From: Maccoyibacter intestinihominis
Lineage (GTDB): Bacteria > Bacillota > Clostridia > Lachnospirales > Lachnospiraceae
NCBI RefSeq assembly: GCF_040096355.1
Contig: NZ_JBBMEX010000017.1
Location: 1-38,177 of the forward strand
Length of the DNA stretch: 38,177 bases
Reading direction: 5' to 3'
The number at the start of each line of letters is the position of its first letter. The stretch's first letter is position 1. This document shows positions 9,189 through 16,974 of the stretch, one piece after another. A program made the position numbers and the translations under genes. The notes beneath the pieces were generated by a model. That model saw only the letters and a program-made list of their open reading frames with translations. It was not told where the DNA came from and did not search any database.

Positions 9189-9208
9189 GAAGGTGTATTT
9201 CAACCTTC
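9189..9208 (-). terminator. terminator of the helicase/recombinase operon
   Basis: GAAGGT pairs with ACCTTC on the minus strand, followed by a T-run (9182-9188). It lies 17 bp beyond the stop of the 80-aa gene, the last gene of the four-gene operon. Confidence 0.75.
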
Positions 9209-9224
9209 CATTAATCGAAATATT

Positions 9225-9467
9225 TTATTTTGAATTAAGATACTTCTCATACTGGTTCTTAACCATATCAGGAAACATAGTAAATGAATCTCCTGTACTA
9301 ATCATCATAACATCATAATTCCCAGTTCCCCTATTAGTTATTTCAACCATTCGGTAATGATGTTCTTCATTATTAACCCTTGTAATTTTTGAACTTCCAC
9401 TGTCATCCTTTGCTCTATAAAAATATTCCTGTCCATTTAGTTCAAATTGACCATCATAATTCTGCAT
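9225..9467 (-). CDS. hypothetical 80-aa protein
   Basis: The protein begins MQNYDGQFELNGQEYFYRAK, is rich in charged and aromatic residues, and has no transmembrane segment or motif I can name. Alternating residues suggest a beta-rich fold. The start is the ATG 9 nt after GGAG; a TTG two codons earlier is only 3 nt from it. It is the last gene of the operon with the AEP-helicase, recombinase and HEPN-like genes (82 bp after the latter) and is followed by a terminator. A role as partner or antitoxin of the preceding gene is possible but unproven. Confidence 0.6.
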   Translation of the reverse strand: MQNYDGQFELNGQEYFYRAKDDSGSSKITRVNNEEHHYRMVEITNRGTGNYDVMMISTGDSFTMFPDMVKNQYEKYLNSK

Positions 9468-9549
9468 TCTCAAATTCTCCTTACTTCAATGGTATTTTTA
9501 TATCTTACCGTAAGCATTATTTATATTCCATTTCTCTATCATTCTAAAA

Positions 9550-10575
9550 CTATACTGATTTATTTTTATAAAACCATATTAAAGTATCCTCTGTCATTCT
9601 TAATGCCAACAAGGCATCATCAATACTTGTTACTTCATTATCAACACCAGTTATAGTCATATTTCCCTCATTCCGATGTGCTCCTAACGCACAGGTAAAC
9701 GAATATAATCTATAAAAAAGTTTAAATCTTGGATATTGATATCTTTCACTCGCTTCATTGCTATTTTCGTTATATTTCATCTCTGCAATTTTATTTGCTT
9801 GTACATTATTTATATTTTTATCTTTGTGGCATATTTTTTTTAAACCATCTAACCATTTTCTTTGTTCTGACTTTTGACTTGAAAAAATACCAGTTATTAT
9901 ATTTCTACACTGCATTACACAAGACACACTTTCACCATTTGCAAACGCTTTCTTAGCAGATTCATAACTCTCATATACATCCCTATGCTCTGCATATAGC
10001 CAATGCGAAATTATATCTATGTCTTGTACACTTTCATTTCCTCTTGCTGTAAATGGCTGCACACATAGTTCTTCATCACAATACAGAAAGTCCAAATTAA
10101 TAATATTTACATAGCTCTTTAGTCTATTAAAATCTTTTGACGCAAATTCTGATAAAATAATATTTTTCTGTTCATCATCAACACTTAGCATCATTTCATC
10201 AAGATATGTTCCCTTTACATTTACATATTTTTTCTTAATGCTCTCTTCCTTGTCAGAATCAAAAATACGATATACTGACATTCGATTCGCAATACCATTT
10301 AAAAACATTATTAATTTTTCCGGTTGGTATTCCAACTCTTTAAACGTTTCATAAAGACCATTGTATGTCCTATCATTAAATAATAACTCCTTTTCATAAC
10401 CATCATATCTACTATCTATCTGAAATTGGGGTGCACGTTCTTCAAATAAATCCTCTAATCCTGCACCACAAAAAATTTTTTTCCATATATCTTCAGACGG
10501 AATTAACGGACTTTTATTATTATCTGATAAAACTTCTGCTATCTGTGATAATGCTGCTAATTCTCTTGTTTCCAT
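9550..10575 (-). CDS. unknown 341-aa protein with weakly HEPN-like C-terminus
   Basis: Soluble and mostly helical by composition; I do not recognise the family. The C-terminal third (about 200-341) contains S-C-V-M-Q-C-R-N-I-I-T-G-I-F and, later, C-A-L-G-A-H-R-N-E-G with a following helix (A-L-L-A-L-R-M-T-E-D). Helical bundles with conserved R-N and H residues recall HEPN-type RNases of abortive infection systems, but the exact R-x4-6-H motif is not seen, so this is only a hint. The ATG at 10575 is 12 nt after GGAG; the ATG at 10587 abuts the site. It begins about 20 bp after the recombinase stop, in the same operon. Confidence 0.7.
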   Translation of the reverse strand: METRELAALSQIAEVLSDNNKSPLIPSEDIWKKIFCGAGLEDLFEERAPQFQIDSRYDGYEKELLFNDRTYNGLYETFKELEYQPEKLIMFLNGIANRMSVYRIFDSDKEESIKKKYVNVKGTYLDEMMLSVDDEQKNIILSEFASKDFNRLKSYVNIINLDFLYCDEELCVQPFTARGNESVQDIDIISHWLYAEHRDVYESYESAKKAFANGESVSCVMQCRNIITGIFSSQKSEQRKWLDGLKKICHKDKNINNVQANKIAEMKYNENSNEASERYQYPRFKLFYRLYSFTCALGAHRNEGNMTITGVDNEVTSIDDALLALRMTEDTLIWFYKNKSV

Positions 10576-10595
10576 ACAGTAAATCATCTCCTATT

Positions 10596-12548
10596 CTATA
10601 TCAATCCAAAATGTTTCAACGCATCCTTAATATACTCCACCTTCTCCTGCGGACACTGTTTTACTTCTGGATTCTCTTTCTTAGACTTATTATAATTTTC
10701 GCCCATGTCCAGACCACACATCCGCTTTACCTGTGCAATATAAGAAGTATGCACATTCACACCGTACTTTTCCTTCACATATTCCTTAATCTTTGAATAA
10801 GTAGCCTTTTCTTGTGGTGTATAATTACTCTCTTCCTCAGGCTCCATTGTAACCTCAATCTTAGGGGTATCTTTTTTGAGGGATAATTTGACAACCGTCT
10901 CAGCGGTACTTTCTTTGTCCCAACAAAGTTCCTGTGTTTCCCTGTCTCCAAAATACACTGGAAAACGGAACTTTATGTGCTTCAGGAATCTGCCATCTGG
11001 CTGCTCCTGCTCGTAAATGTCCACCTGTTCTACAAAGCTGTTAAGAAATTCTTTCTTCTCCCGGTCGGTGAACTTATCATATAGTTTATCAAAATACAAA
11101 AGAAATTGATAGACGTTTTCTTCTGATATTTTCTGTTGCCGGATATTCAACAGGCGGTTCTTGACTTCCTCTATACTGTTCTCCACGCCTTCAATTTCAT
11201 CATACAGACGATATAAGCGTGTCTCCATATCCTGATATTTCTTTTCATAAAATTTATCCATGATATCCAGACTGTCCATCTGCTGTCCAAGTCTTGCTTT
11301 TGCTCCGGTCAGCTGCCTGTGCTGTTTTTCCAGCCTTTCAATCTTTTTTTCTATTTCTTCTGTATCTATTCTTGAACCGATTTTATTCAGAATTGCTTCT
11401 TCAAATTTAGGATTCTTCACCAGCTTCCGAATAACTTCTTCCACTGCATTATTAATCTTCTCCTCGCTCCATTGTTTACGATATCCACATTTATGACCAT
11501 CTACCAGGCGACGATGTTTGCAGGCATAATAGAAATAATCCTTATATAAGGTTCCGTCTTTCTTTTTCTTTCGGTTCACGTTTCCATACATACCGCTTCC
11601 ACATAACGGACATCTCAATATTCCAGATAAAATATGCTCATGATCGAGGCTATGTGTCTTTTCATATTTCACACCTGTTTTTTCTCGTTTTTGATGAGCA
11701 AGCTCCCAGTCTGTTTCTGAGATGATTCCTTCATGGATACCATCGTGCAGCATATAATTTTCCTGCTTTACAATGCGATATTCATTTCTTGTTCCAGAAA
11801 CTTTCTCGTTCTTCCTTCGTCCATAAGCCAGCTTTCCACAGTATACCGGATTATCCAGAACGCCTTTTATAAATGATGCGGCAAATGCGTCCAGTGTATT
11901 ATTCTGTCGTTTTTTCTTTTTATATCCATGCTGGTTCAGCCATGCAGCAATCGCAGAGATTCCCATATTGGTATGAATAAATTTTTCATAGATCAGACGA
12001 ATAATCTCTGCTTCATCCTCTGCAATCTGCAATTCTCCATTTACCAATTCATAGCCATATGGAGCAAATCCACCGTTCCATTTTCCTTCCCTAGCTTTCT
12101 GCTTACGCCCTTCTATTGTTTGAACAAGGATATTCTCCCGTTCAATCTCTGCCACTGCAGACAGAACAGAAATCATCAGCTTTCCACTATCTTTTGAACT
12201 GTCAATTCCATCTTCTACACAGATTAGATTCACTCCAAAATCCTGCATTCTTTGCAGAGAGTTTAACACATCTGCCGCATTACGACCGAATCTGGAAAGC
12301 TTGAACACCAATACAAACTGCACCTCATCTGTTCCATTCTCAATATTATCCAACATTCTCTGAAATTCCGGTCTGCCCTCTACGCTCTTTCCAGATTTAC
12401 CTTCGTCTGAATACTCATTTACGATTTCCATATTCTGAAATTCCGCATATCTCTTGAGTTTTTCTTTCTGAGCATCCAGACTGTAGCCATCTACCTGCAT
12501 GGTTGTGGATACTCTGGTATAGATATTACATTTTATCTTTTTATTCAC
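10596..12548 (-). CDS. large serine recombinase (site-specific integrase)
   Basis: This 650-aa enzyme appears intact. The resolvase catalytic domain (1-150) has Y-T-R-V-S-T with nucleophile Ser14, the K-L-S-R-F-G-R-N arginines, and a typical A-E-I-E-R-E-N helix start. Next come a recombinase domain (about 165-290; N-P-V-Y-C-G-K-L-A-Y-G-R), a zinc ribbon (CPLCGSGMYG ... C-K-H ... C-G), and a long coiled coil (about 410-530). Such enzymes integrate and excise elements at att sites. The GTG start follows GGAGG by 4 nt and overlaps the helicase stop by 8 nt, so the two are translationally coupled. This is unusual, as integrases normally have their own transcription unit. Confidence 0.92.
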   Translation of the reverse strand: MNKKIKCNIYTRVSTTMQVDGYSLDAQKEKLKRYAEFQNMEIVNEYSDEGKSGKSVEGRPEFQRMLDNIENGTDEVQFVLVFKLSRFGRNAADVLNSLQRMQDFGVNLICVEDGIDSSKDSGKLMISVLSAVAEIERENILVQTIEGRKQKAREGKWNGGFAPYGYELVNGELQIAEDEAEIIRLIYEKFIHTNMGISAIAAWLNQHGYKKKKRQNNTLDAFAASFIKGVLDNPVYCGKLAYGRRKNEKVSGTRNEYRIVKQENYMLHDGIHEGIISETDWELAHQKREKTGVKYEKTHSLDHEHILSGILRCPLCGSGMYGNVNRKKKKDGTLYKDYFYYACKHRRLVDGHKCGYRKQWSEEKINNAVEEVIRKLVKNPKFEEAILNKIGSRIDTEEIEKKIERLEKQHRQLTGAKARLGQQMDSLDIMDKFYEKKYQDMETRLYRLYDEIEGVENSIEEVKNRLLNIRQQKISEENVYQFLLYFDKLYDKFTDREKKEFLNSFVEQVDIYEQEQPDGRFLKHIKFRFPVYFGDRETQELCWDKESTAETVVKLSLKKDTPKIEVTMEPEEESNYTPQEKATYSKIKEYVKEKYGVNVHTSYIAQVKRMCGLDMGENYNKSKKENPEVKQCPQEKVEYIKDALKHFGLI

Positions 12549-15513
12549 TTTTCCTCCTCTCCTCAGAACATCCCAAAGCAATTTCCAGCAATTCCGTTGC
12601 AACTTGTGAATTTCTGATACGCATTAAGTTATCCCAGACATCAGCTTTTCCAAGTAGATTCATCCCGCCATGCCATACTATTTCATCATCAATAACGGCA
12701 AAACATTCTTCTACTTCTGTTCTTGTTATCACATTTATTCCTACCAATTGCATTGCTCTGATTAATTCATAACATACATCTGACTTTCCGTAAGTAATAT
12801 CTTCCGGATCTGTTGTAATAACTGTGACCTTTACCCCTACTTCCTGTCTCTTCTTGACTAGTAATAAAAATCTGTCAATTTTATCCTGTCTGATATCCGG
12901 ACTGGAAATTACCACCATTTTTTCTGACTCTACAATATCTTGCTCGAATTTTTCGGTATAATTTACAGAATCAAATATTGCATTTATTATTTGTTGAGGT
13001 TGCAACTCTTGCGTCCAGATTGAAAATCCCATCTTCCTGTATGTTCTCAATCTTTTTGCATACATTTTATCAAAATAACGCACATGCGAATCGATATAAT
13101 CATACACATAAACGGCTTCTTTTCCGACATAATCTCTGTTTAATCTACCTACATACTGTTCCAGGCGTCCTTCAAAAGATACAGGTGCTGCAAGCATTAA
13201 TACATCCAGTCTTGGGAAATCAAACCCTTCTCCTATTTTCTGACCAGTTGCCACCAAAATAAGCGATTCATTTTCAGGTATCTGCTTTAATTTTACTCTT
13301 ATTTCAGCATTTTCCTTATCCGAATTATCCCCATATAGAAGGAATACATGATCTGCTTTTTCCTTTAAGGCATCATGTAAAAATTTTGCATGTTCCTTAA
13401 ATCTTGTTAAAATTACAGGAGTTTGTTTTCTTGCAACACAAGTTATAACATCATCTATGATCATTTCATTGCGCACTTTACTGGTACTTATCAAATTATA
13501 TGCTTTATTAATATTATCCTTGCTTTCTGCAGTATCAACTACTCTTGTGTATCTTGGGACAAAATAATGTCCAATCCCCTGTTCCTTAGCCCTCTCCAAC
13601 GCAGTAAATCTATGTCGCAAAGGTCCCAGCAGCATATAGATAATCCGATCAAGACTGTCGCCACGTTTAGGCGTAGCAGAAACACCATACACGTATTTTG
13701 CATTTATTTTCTGCAATAATTCCATAGATGTATTAGAAGCTGCGTGATGACATTCATCCATAATTACCATTCCGTAAGAATTAATTCGTTCATTAAATTT
13801 TCCTCTGCTGTACATTGAACCAACCATTGCAACATCTATGATCCCTGTCAATGTATTTTTATTTCCGTGCAAAACGCCTATCACACTATTCCTTTTTTTC
13901 TTTCTTCCTGTTTTTGTTTCATATTCCGGTGGTTCTTCTCTTATCTCTAAGAAATGATTCAATTCATCAACCCACTGATTAAGCAAATCTTTACTTTGTA
14001 GCAAAATGAGCGTATTTACTTTTCGCTCTGCAATAAGATAACTACATACTACAGTCTTTCCAAATGCAGTTGCCGCACTCAAAACCCCATCTGAATGTGA
14101 TAATAATTTTTCTGCTGCTAATTCCTGTTGCATTCGCAGATCACCTTTAAAAGATACTCTGATAGGTTGTCCTGTTTCTCTTTGATCTGAAACATCAACT
14201 GAAATGCCTGCTTTTTCACATTCCTGTATAACATTTTCACGCAGTCCTCTCGGAATCTGTATATATCCATCTATATCCTTACCTAAATATACAGCACTAA
14301 AATTATAATAATTAGAATATCCCAGCCTTTTATTTTTGTAGAATTCCGGATTATCAAATGCCGCCAAACTACGAATCTGATTTTGTATTCTTGGCATAAG
14401 ATTCAGAGTATCTATATAAACTCCATTGCCCAATACCATGTGAAGCTTGCCCACAACATCTGAATTACAAAACTCACATTTCTTCTTCCATGGTTTCGGT
14501 CTAACATTCTTCTCACTATTAGTAAGCAATCCTCTGACTTCTGCTAATTCTCTCTGCCATTTTGCCATGCATTGTTCAATATCTTCTATTCCCAGCTTTC
14601 TTGTTTTATTAAAAAGAGCATCCCATTGATCAGGATATGCATTCCAATTTTCATCTACAAAAGCACTATTTCCATTTTTAAGTGCTTGCCCCTGTAATGG
14701 CAATGCAATTAAATTACCTATGCTGCTTGCCACATCCTGCGAAGGATACATTCTATCATAATAATGAAACGATTTCAGATTGATGGAAGTTGAACCCTTG
14801 TCTAACAGGAGAAATCCAAAATTTCTTGCTGTTGCCGCAGGTATTGCTTTTTTAAAGAAAATCCATACATGGGCACCTTTTCCAGATCGAGATCTCTCAA
14901 CTAAAGGTCTGATACCATTAAGCTCACACATTTTTCTAAGCGCATCCACTTCTTTATGCCACTCATTATCCGTATTTGCAAAGTCCGTAACCTCTGCTCC
15001 TTTTTCGTGATTATCAAAATCAAATACAATAAATCTGCATGTACCATTTGGCAGTAAAGGATATACACCTATTACATCTGATCCATCTTCTTTTATGCCT
15101 AACAAATGAGCAATTATTTTTTTTACATCCAAACTAATCCATTTGGTATTTTCACATTCATCACAAAATACCTTCTCTTTACGTTGTTTAGGACAAAGCC
15201 GGTCATTCCAACGATTTGCGCATTGTGGAAAATAACCCCCGTTCTTTCCCCGTCTGGCATATACATCTTCTCTTCCCCAAAACATCGAAAAGAAACGTAT
15301 TGCCATTTTCTCTGTAATATACAGCGGATTTACAATACGATTCCCTTGATCCAGGTCATATTCTTCTGCACTTTCTATTTTTTCTTCAAAAGGATTCACC
15401 TCTTCATATGAAATGCCTGCTTTCTTCAATTTATCTTTTAATATCTTGTTCTCATATTCAAGCAACCTAACCATCTTTCTTAATGAATCCGCATCATATG
15501 CTTCTATGTTCAA
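12541..15513 (-). CDS. AEP primase - SF2 helicase - PLD-like fusion (AEP-TOTE type)
   Basis: About 990 aa; residue numbers count from a GTG at 15522, three codons before the chosen TTG, which follows AGGTGG by 5 nt. A short coiled coil (10-35) leads into an archaeo-eukaryotic primase domain: a four-Cys zinc knuckle (C101, C110, C120, C123), metal-binding D168-x-D170 in VFDFDNH, and SGKGAHVW (213-220) with H218. A CxxC lies at 349-352. The SF2 helicase has ATAFGKT (484-490), DECHH (589-593), SATPKR (615-620) and QYVGRLNR (789-796). The C-terminus (about 865-985) is PLD-like, with V-I-D-D-E-I-V-W-H-G-G-M-N. This order matches the AEP-TOTE proteins linked to mobile-element conflict. No HxK is seen in the PLD part. 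Confidence 0.9.
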   Translation of the reverse strand: MNIEAYDADSLRKMVRLLEYENKILKDKLKKAGISYEEVNPFEEKIESAEEYDLDQGNRIVNPLYITEKMAIRFFSMFWGREDVYARRGKNGGYFPQCANRWNDRLCPKQRKEKVFCDECENTKWISLDVKKIIAHLLGIKEDGSDVIGVYPLLPNGTCRFIVFDFDNHEKGAEVTDFANTDNEWHKEVDALRKMCELNGIRPLVERSRSGKGAHVWIFFKKAIPAATARNFGFLLLDKGSTSINLKSFHYYDRMYPSQDVASSIGNLIALPLQGQALKNGNSAFVDENWNAYPDQWDALFNKTRKLGIEDIEQCMAKWQRELAEVRGLLTNSEKNVRPKPWKKKCEFCNSDVVGKLHMVLGNGVYIDTLNLMPRIQNQIRSLAAFDNPEFYKNKRLGYSNYYNFSAVYLGKDIDGYIQIPRGLRENVIQECEKAGISVDVSDQRETGQPIRVSFKGDLRMQQELAAEKLLSHSDGVLSAATAFGKTVVCSYLIAERKVNTLILLQSKDLLNQWVDELNHFLEIREEPPEYETKTGRKKKRNSVIGVLHGNKNTLTGIIDVAMVGSMYSRGKFNERINSYGMVIMDECHHAASNTSMELLQKINAKYVYGVSATPKRGDSLDRIIYMLLGPLRHRFTALERAKEQGIGHYFVPRYTRVVDTAESKDNINKAYNLISTSKVRNEMIIDDVITCVARKQTPVILTRFKEHAKFLHDALKEKADHVFLLYGDNSDKENAEIRVKLKQIPENESLILVATGQKIGEGFDFPRLDVLMLAAPVSFEGRLEQYVGRLNRDYVGKEAVYVYDYIDSHVRYFDKMYAKRLRTYRKMGFSIWTQELQPQQIINAIFDSVNYTEKFEQDIVESEKMVVISSPDIRQDKIDRFLLLVKKRQEVGVKVTVITTDPEDITYGKSDVCYELIRAMQLVGINVITRTEVEECFAVIDDEIVWHGGMNLLGKADVWDNLMRIRNSQVATELLEIALGCSEERRKSE

Positions 15514-15573
15514 ACCTTCCACCTACAATTCTTATTATCTCGTAACATAACTTCCATTCAATGTCCCAACTTA

Positions 15574-15602
15574 ATTTTAGTACTTGTTCCAACTATTTTC
15601 AA
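15574..15602 (-). promoter_or_regulatory. promoter of the helicase/recombinase operon
   Basis: On the minus strand TTGAAA (15602-15597), a 17-bp spacer and TAAAAT (15579-15574), each 5 of 6 matches to sigma-A consensus, lie about 60 bp before the helicase start. Two direct repeats TGTYCCAACT (15562-15571 and 15585-15594, 23 bp apart) flank the -10 box and may be an operator. Confidence 0.6.
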
Positions 15603-15617
15603 TACTTATTTTTCTTA

Positions 15618-15646
15618 TTGACGCACTTCTCTGTCAATCGTATAAT
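15618..15646 (+). promoter_or_regulatory. promoter of the GNAT toxin-antitoxin pair
   Basis: TTGACG, a 17-bp spacer and a perfect TATAAT. TTGAC and GTCAA face each other in the -35/spacer region and may be an operator. The predicted leader is about 170 nt long and includes an A+T-rich 9-bp hairpin, AAATTATTT/AAATAATTT, near 15725-15745. Confidence 0.75.
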
Positions 15647-15822
15647 TAAGTTAGATACAGAGCATTTCTGTTATCAAAATATTGTTCGCTTACCGGAAGC
15701 GTCTAATAAATGTCCGGCTTGAAAATTATTTAGAAATAATTTCTGTTTTTGATATTGTGTTTTTATCACACATTGCATATACTATAAATACACAAAAAAG
15801 CAAAAAAAAAGGAGGTGTTAGT

Positions 15823-16008
15823 ATGGCTACTTCAAGTATTACTCATAATTTTGTCGTATCCAATCCAAATAGCGTAAAGCGTTTTGTCGCAGCAATTGAC
15901 GAAGCTGACCGTGATCGCACACCAAAGCAGACACTTCCCGGACGTCAGTTAACGAACCCACAGGAAATCTTAGCTTTAATGTCAAAAAGGAAGAAAAAAC
16001 ATGTCTGA
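15823..16008 (+). CDS. putative antitoxin paired with GNAT toxin
   Basis: A 61-aa basic protein beginning MATSSITHNFVVSNPNSVKR, with a very strong AAGGAGG 8 nt before the ATG. The N-terminal half has alternating hydrophobic residues and the middle is charged (A-I-D-E-A-D-R-D-R). Its 3' end overlaps the GNAT gene by 8 nt. A short gene directly upstream of and overlapping a GNAT-type toxin fits the TacAT/AtaRT arrangement of type II systems. It does not clearly match the RHH fold of those antitoxins, so the antitoxin role is by context. Confidence 0.7.
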   Translation: MATSSITHNFVVSNPNSVKRFVAAIDEADRDRTPKQTLPGRQLTNPQEILALMSKRKKKHV

Positions 16009-16609
16009 TAAATATTTTACCGTTAATATTCGGGCATATTTGGATAAAGACGAACCGACATATATCGGAGAGGAAAGTCTTTACGACTTACTCTCCGATT
16101 TTTCTTGTCCCAAAAATCCCGATGTGGAATACTTTTTATTACATAATGCGATTGAGTTTACCAAAAAAGATCAATCTATCACTTATCTGGTATTTGATGC
16201 TGAAGATGCTTCACTGGTTGGTTATTTTTCACTTACAGTAAAACCCATCTCTGTCCGTGCTTCAAATATCAGCAAGACAATGGCAAAAAAGCTGTCCCGT
16301 GTCAGTATTTTGGATGAAGAAACACAATCCTATACTACCGCAGCTTACCTGATCGCCCAGTTGGGAAAGAACTATTCTCTTCCAAAGGAAAAACGAATTC
16401 CTGGAAATATTCTACTGGGATTTGCACTGGAAACCATATCCAGTCTCAAATATTCCGTAGGTGGCGTTATGGAGTTCCTTGAATGCGAAGATAATGAATT
16501 TTTTCTGAGCTTTTATACGCAGAATCATTTCAAGCCATTTGATACTCGTATTACCGCTTCTCAGAATAATGAGCCACACACTCTGCATCAGCTTTTAAAA
16601 TTTATTTGA
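16001..16609 (+). CDS. GNAT-type toxin-like acetyltransferase
   Basis: A 202-aa protein with a GNAT-like core: T-Y-L-V-F-D-A-E-D-A-S-L-V-G-Y-F-S-L strand pair (about 66-83), then A-A-Y-L-I-A-Q-L-G-K-N-Y, which is at the place of the Q/R-x-x-G-x-G/A acetyl-CoA loop. GNAT toxins of this size acetylate charged tRNAs and stop translation. It overlaps the small upstream gene by 8 nt, as toxin-antitoxin pairs do, and starts with an ATG preceded by AAGG. It also resembles common Lachnospiraceae GNAT proteins in mobile elements. The target is unknown. Confidence 0.75.
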   Translation: MSDKYFTVNIRAYLDKDEPTYIGEESLYDLLSDFSCPKNPDVEYFLLHNAIEFTKKDQSITYLVFDAEDASLVGYFSLTVKPISVRASNISKTMAKKLSRVSILDEETQSYTTAAYLIAQLGKNYSLPKEKRIPGNILLGFALETISSLKYSVGGVMEFLECEDNEFFLSFYTQNHFKPFDTRITASQNNEPHTLHQLLKFI

Positions 16610-16656
16610 TTTAAAAATGCATGAAAAAAGCGACAGTCTGATTTACATTTTGTATT

Positions 16657-16791
16657 TCAGGAAACTGCCACTTCTTTTTCTTCCTTATTCTGTTTTTCTT
16701 CCTCCAACTCCCGGAGGACTTCAGCGCCGTACTTATCAATCATCCGTACCAGAAAATCAATGCACCGCTCAAATTCAATATTCTGTTGCAT
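16657..16791 (-). CDS. small hypothetical protein, 44 aa
   Basis: GGGAGGAG stands 3-7 nt before an ATG that opens a 44-codon frame: it starts MQQNIEFERCIDFLVRMIDK and ends in a highly charged E/K tail. It looks like a single amphipathic helix followed by a disordered tail. It is divergent from the STAND gene and convergent with the GNAT gene. I know no function. The strong ribosome binding site and helix-like pattern support its being real. Confidence 0.6.
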   Translation of the reverse strand: MQQNIEFERCIDFLVRMIDKYGAEVLRELEEEKQNKEEKEVAVS

Positions 16792-16859
16792 AAGCTCCTC
16801 CCGTTATTGTTTATTCTGAGCTTATTTTACAGAACCTGCCTGAAAACCACATTGAATAG

Positions 16860-16889
16860 AAATTGATTGTAAATTGACACAATCAATTT
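16860..16889. repeat. 11-bp perfect inverted repeat
   Basis: AAATTGATTGT and ACAATCAATTT form perfect arms around an 8-bp centre. It lies 18 bp before the STAND promoter -35 box and within the likely promoter region of the divergent 44-aa gene, so it may be an operator for either. Confidence 0.5.
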
Positions 16890-16907
16890 AAAACTATCCG
16901 CATTTCC

Positions 16908-16936
16908 TTGAACCGAATATATGTTCGTGTTATGAT
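16908..16936 (+). promoter_or_regulatory. promoter of the STAND gene
   Basis: TTGAAC, 17-bp spacer and TATGAT lie about 38 bp before the TTG start. The spacer contains a near-palindrome CGAATATATGTTCG, a candidate operator. Confidence 0.65.
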
Positions 16937-16974
16937 GGATATACTTAATCTTAACTACGAAAGGGGAATTTCTA

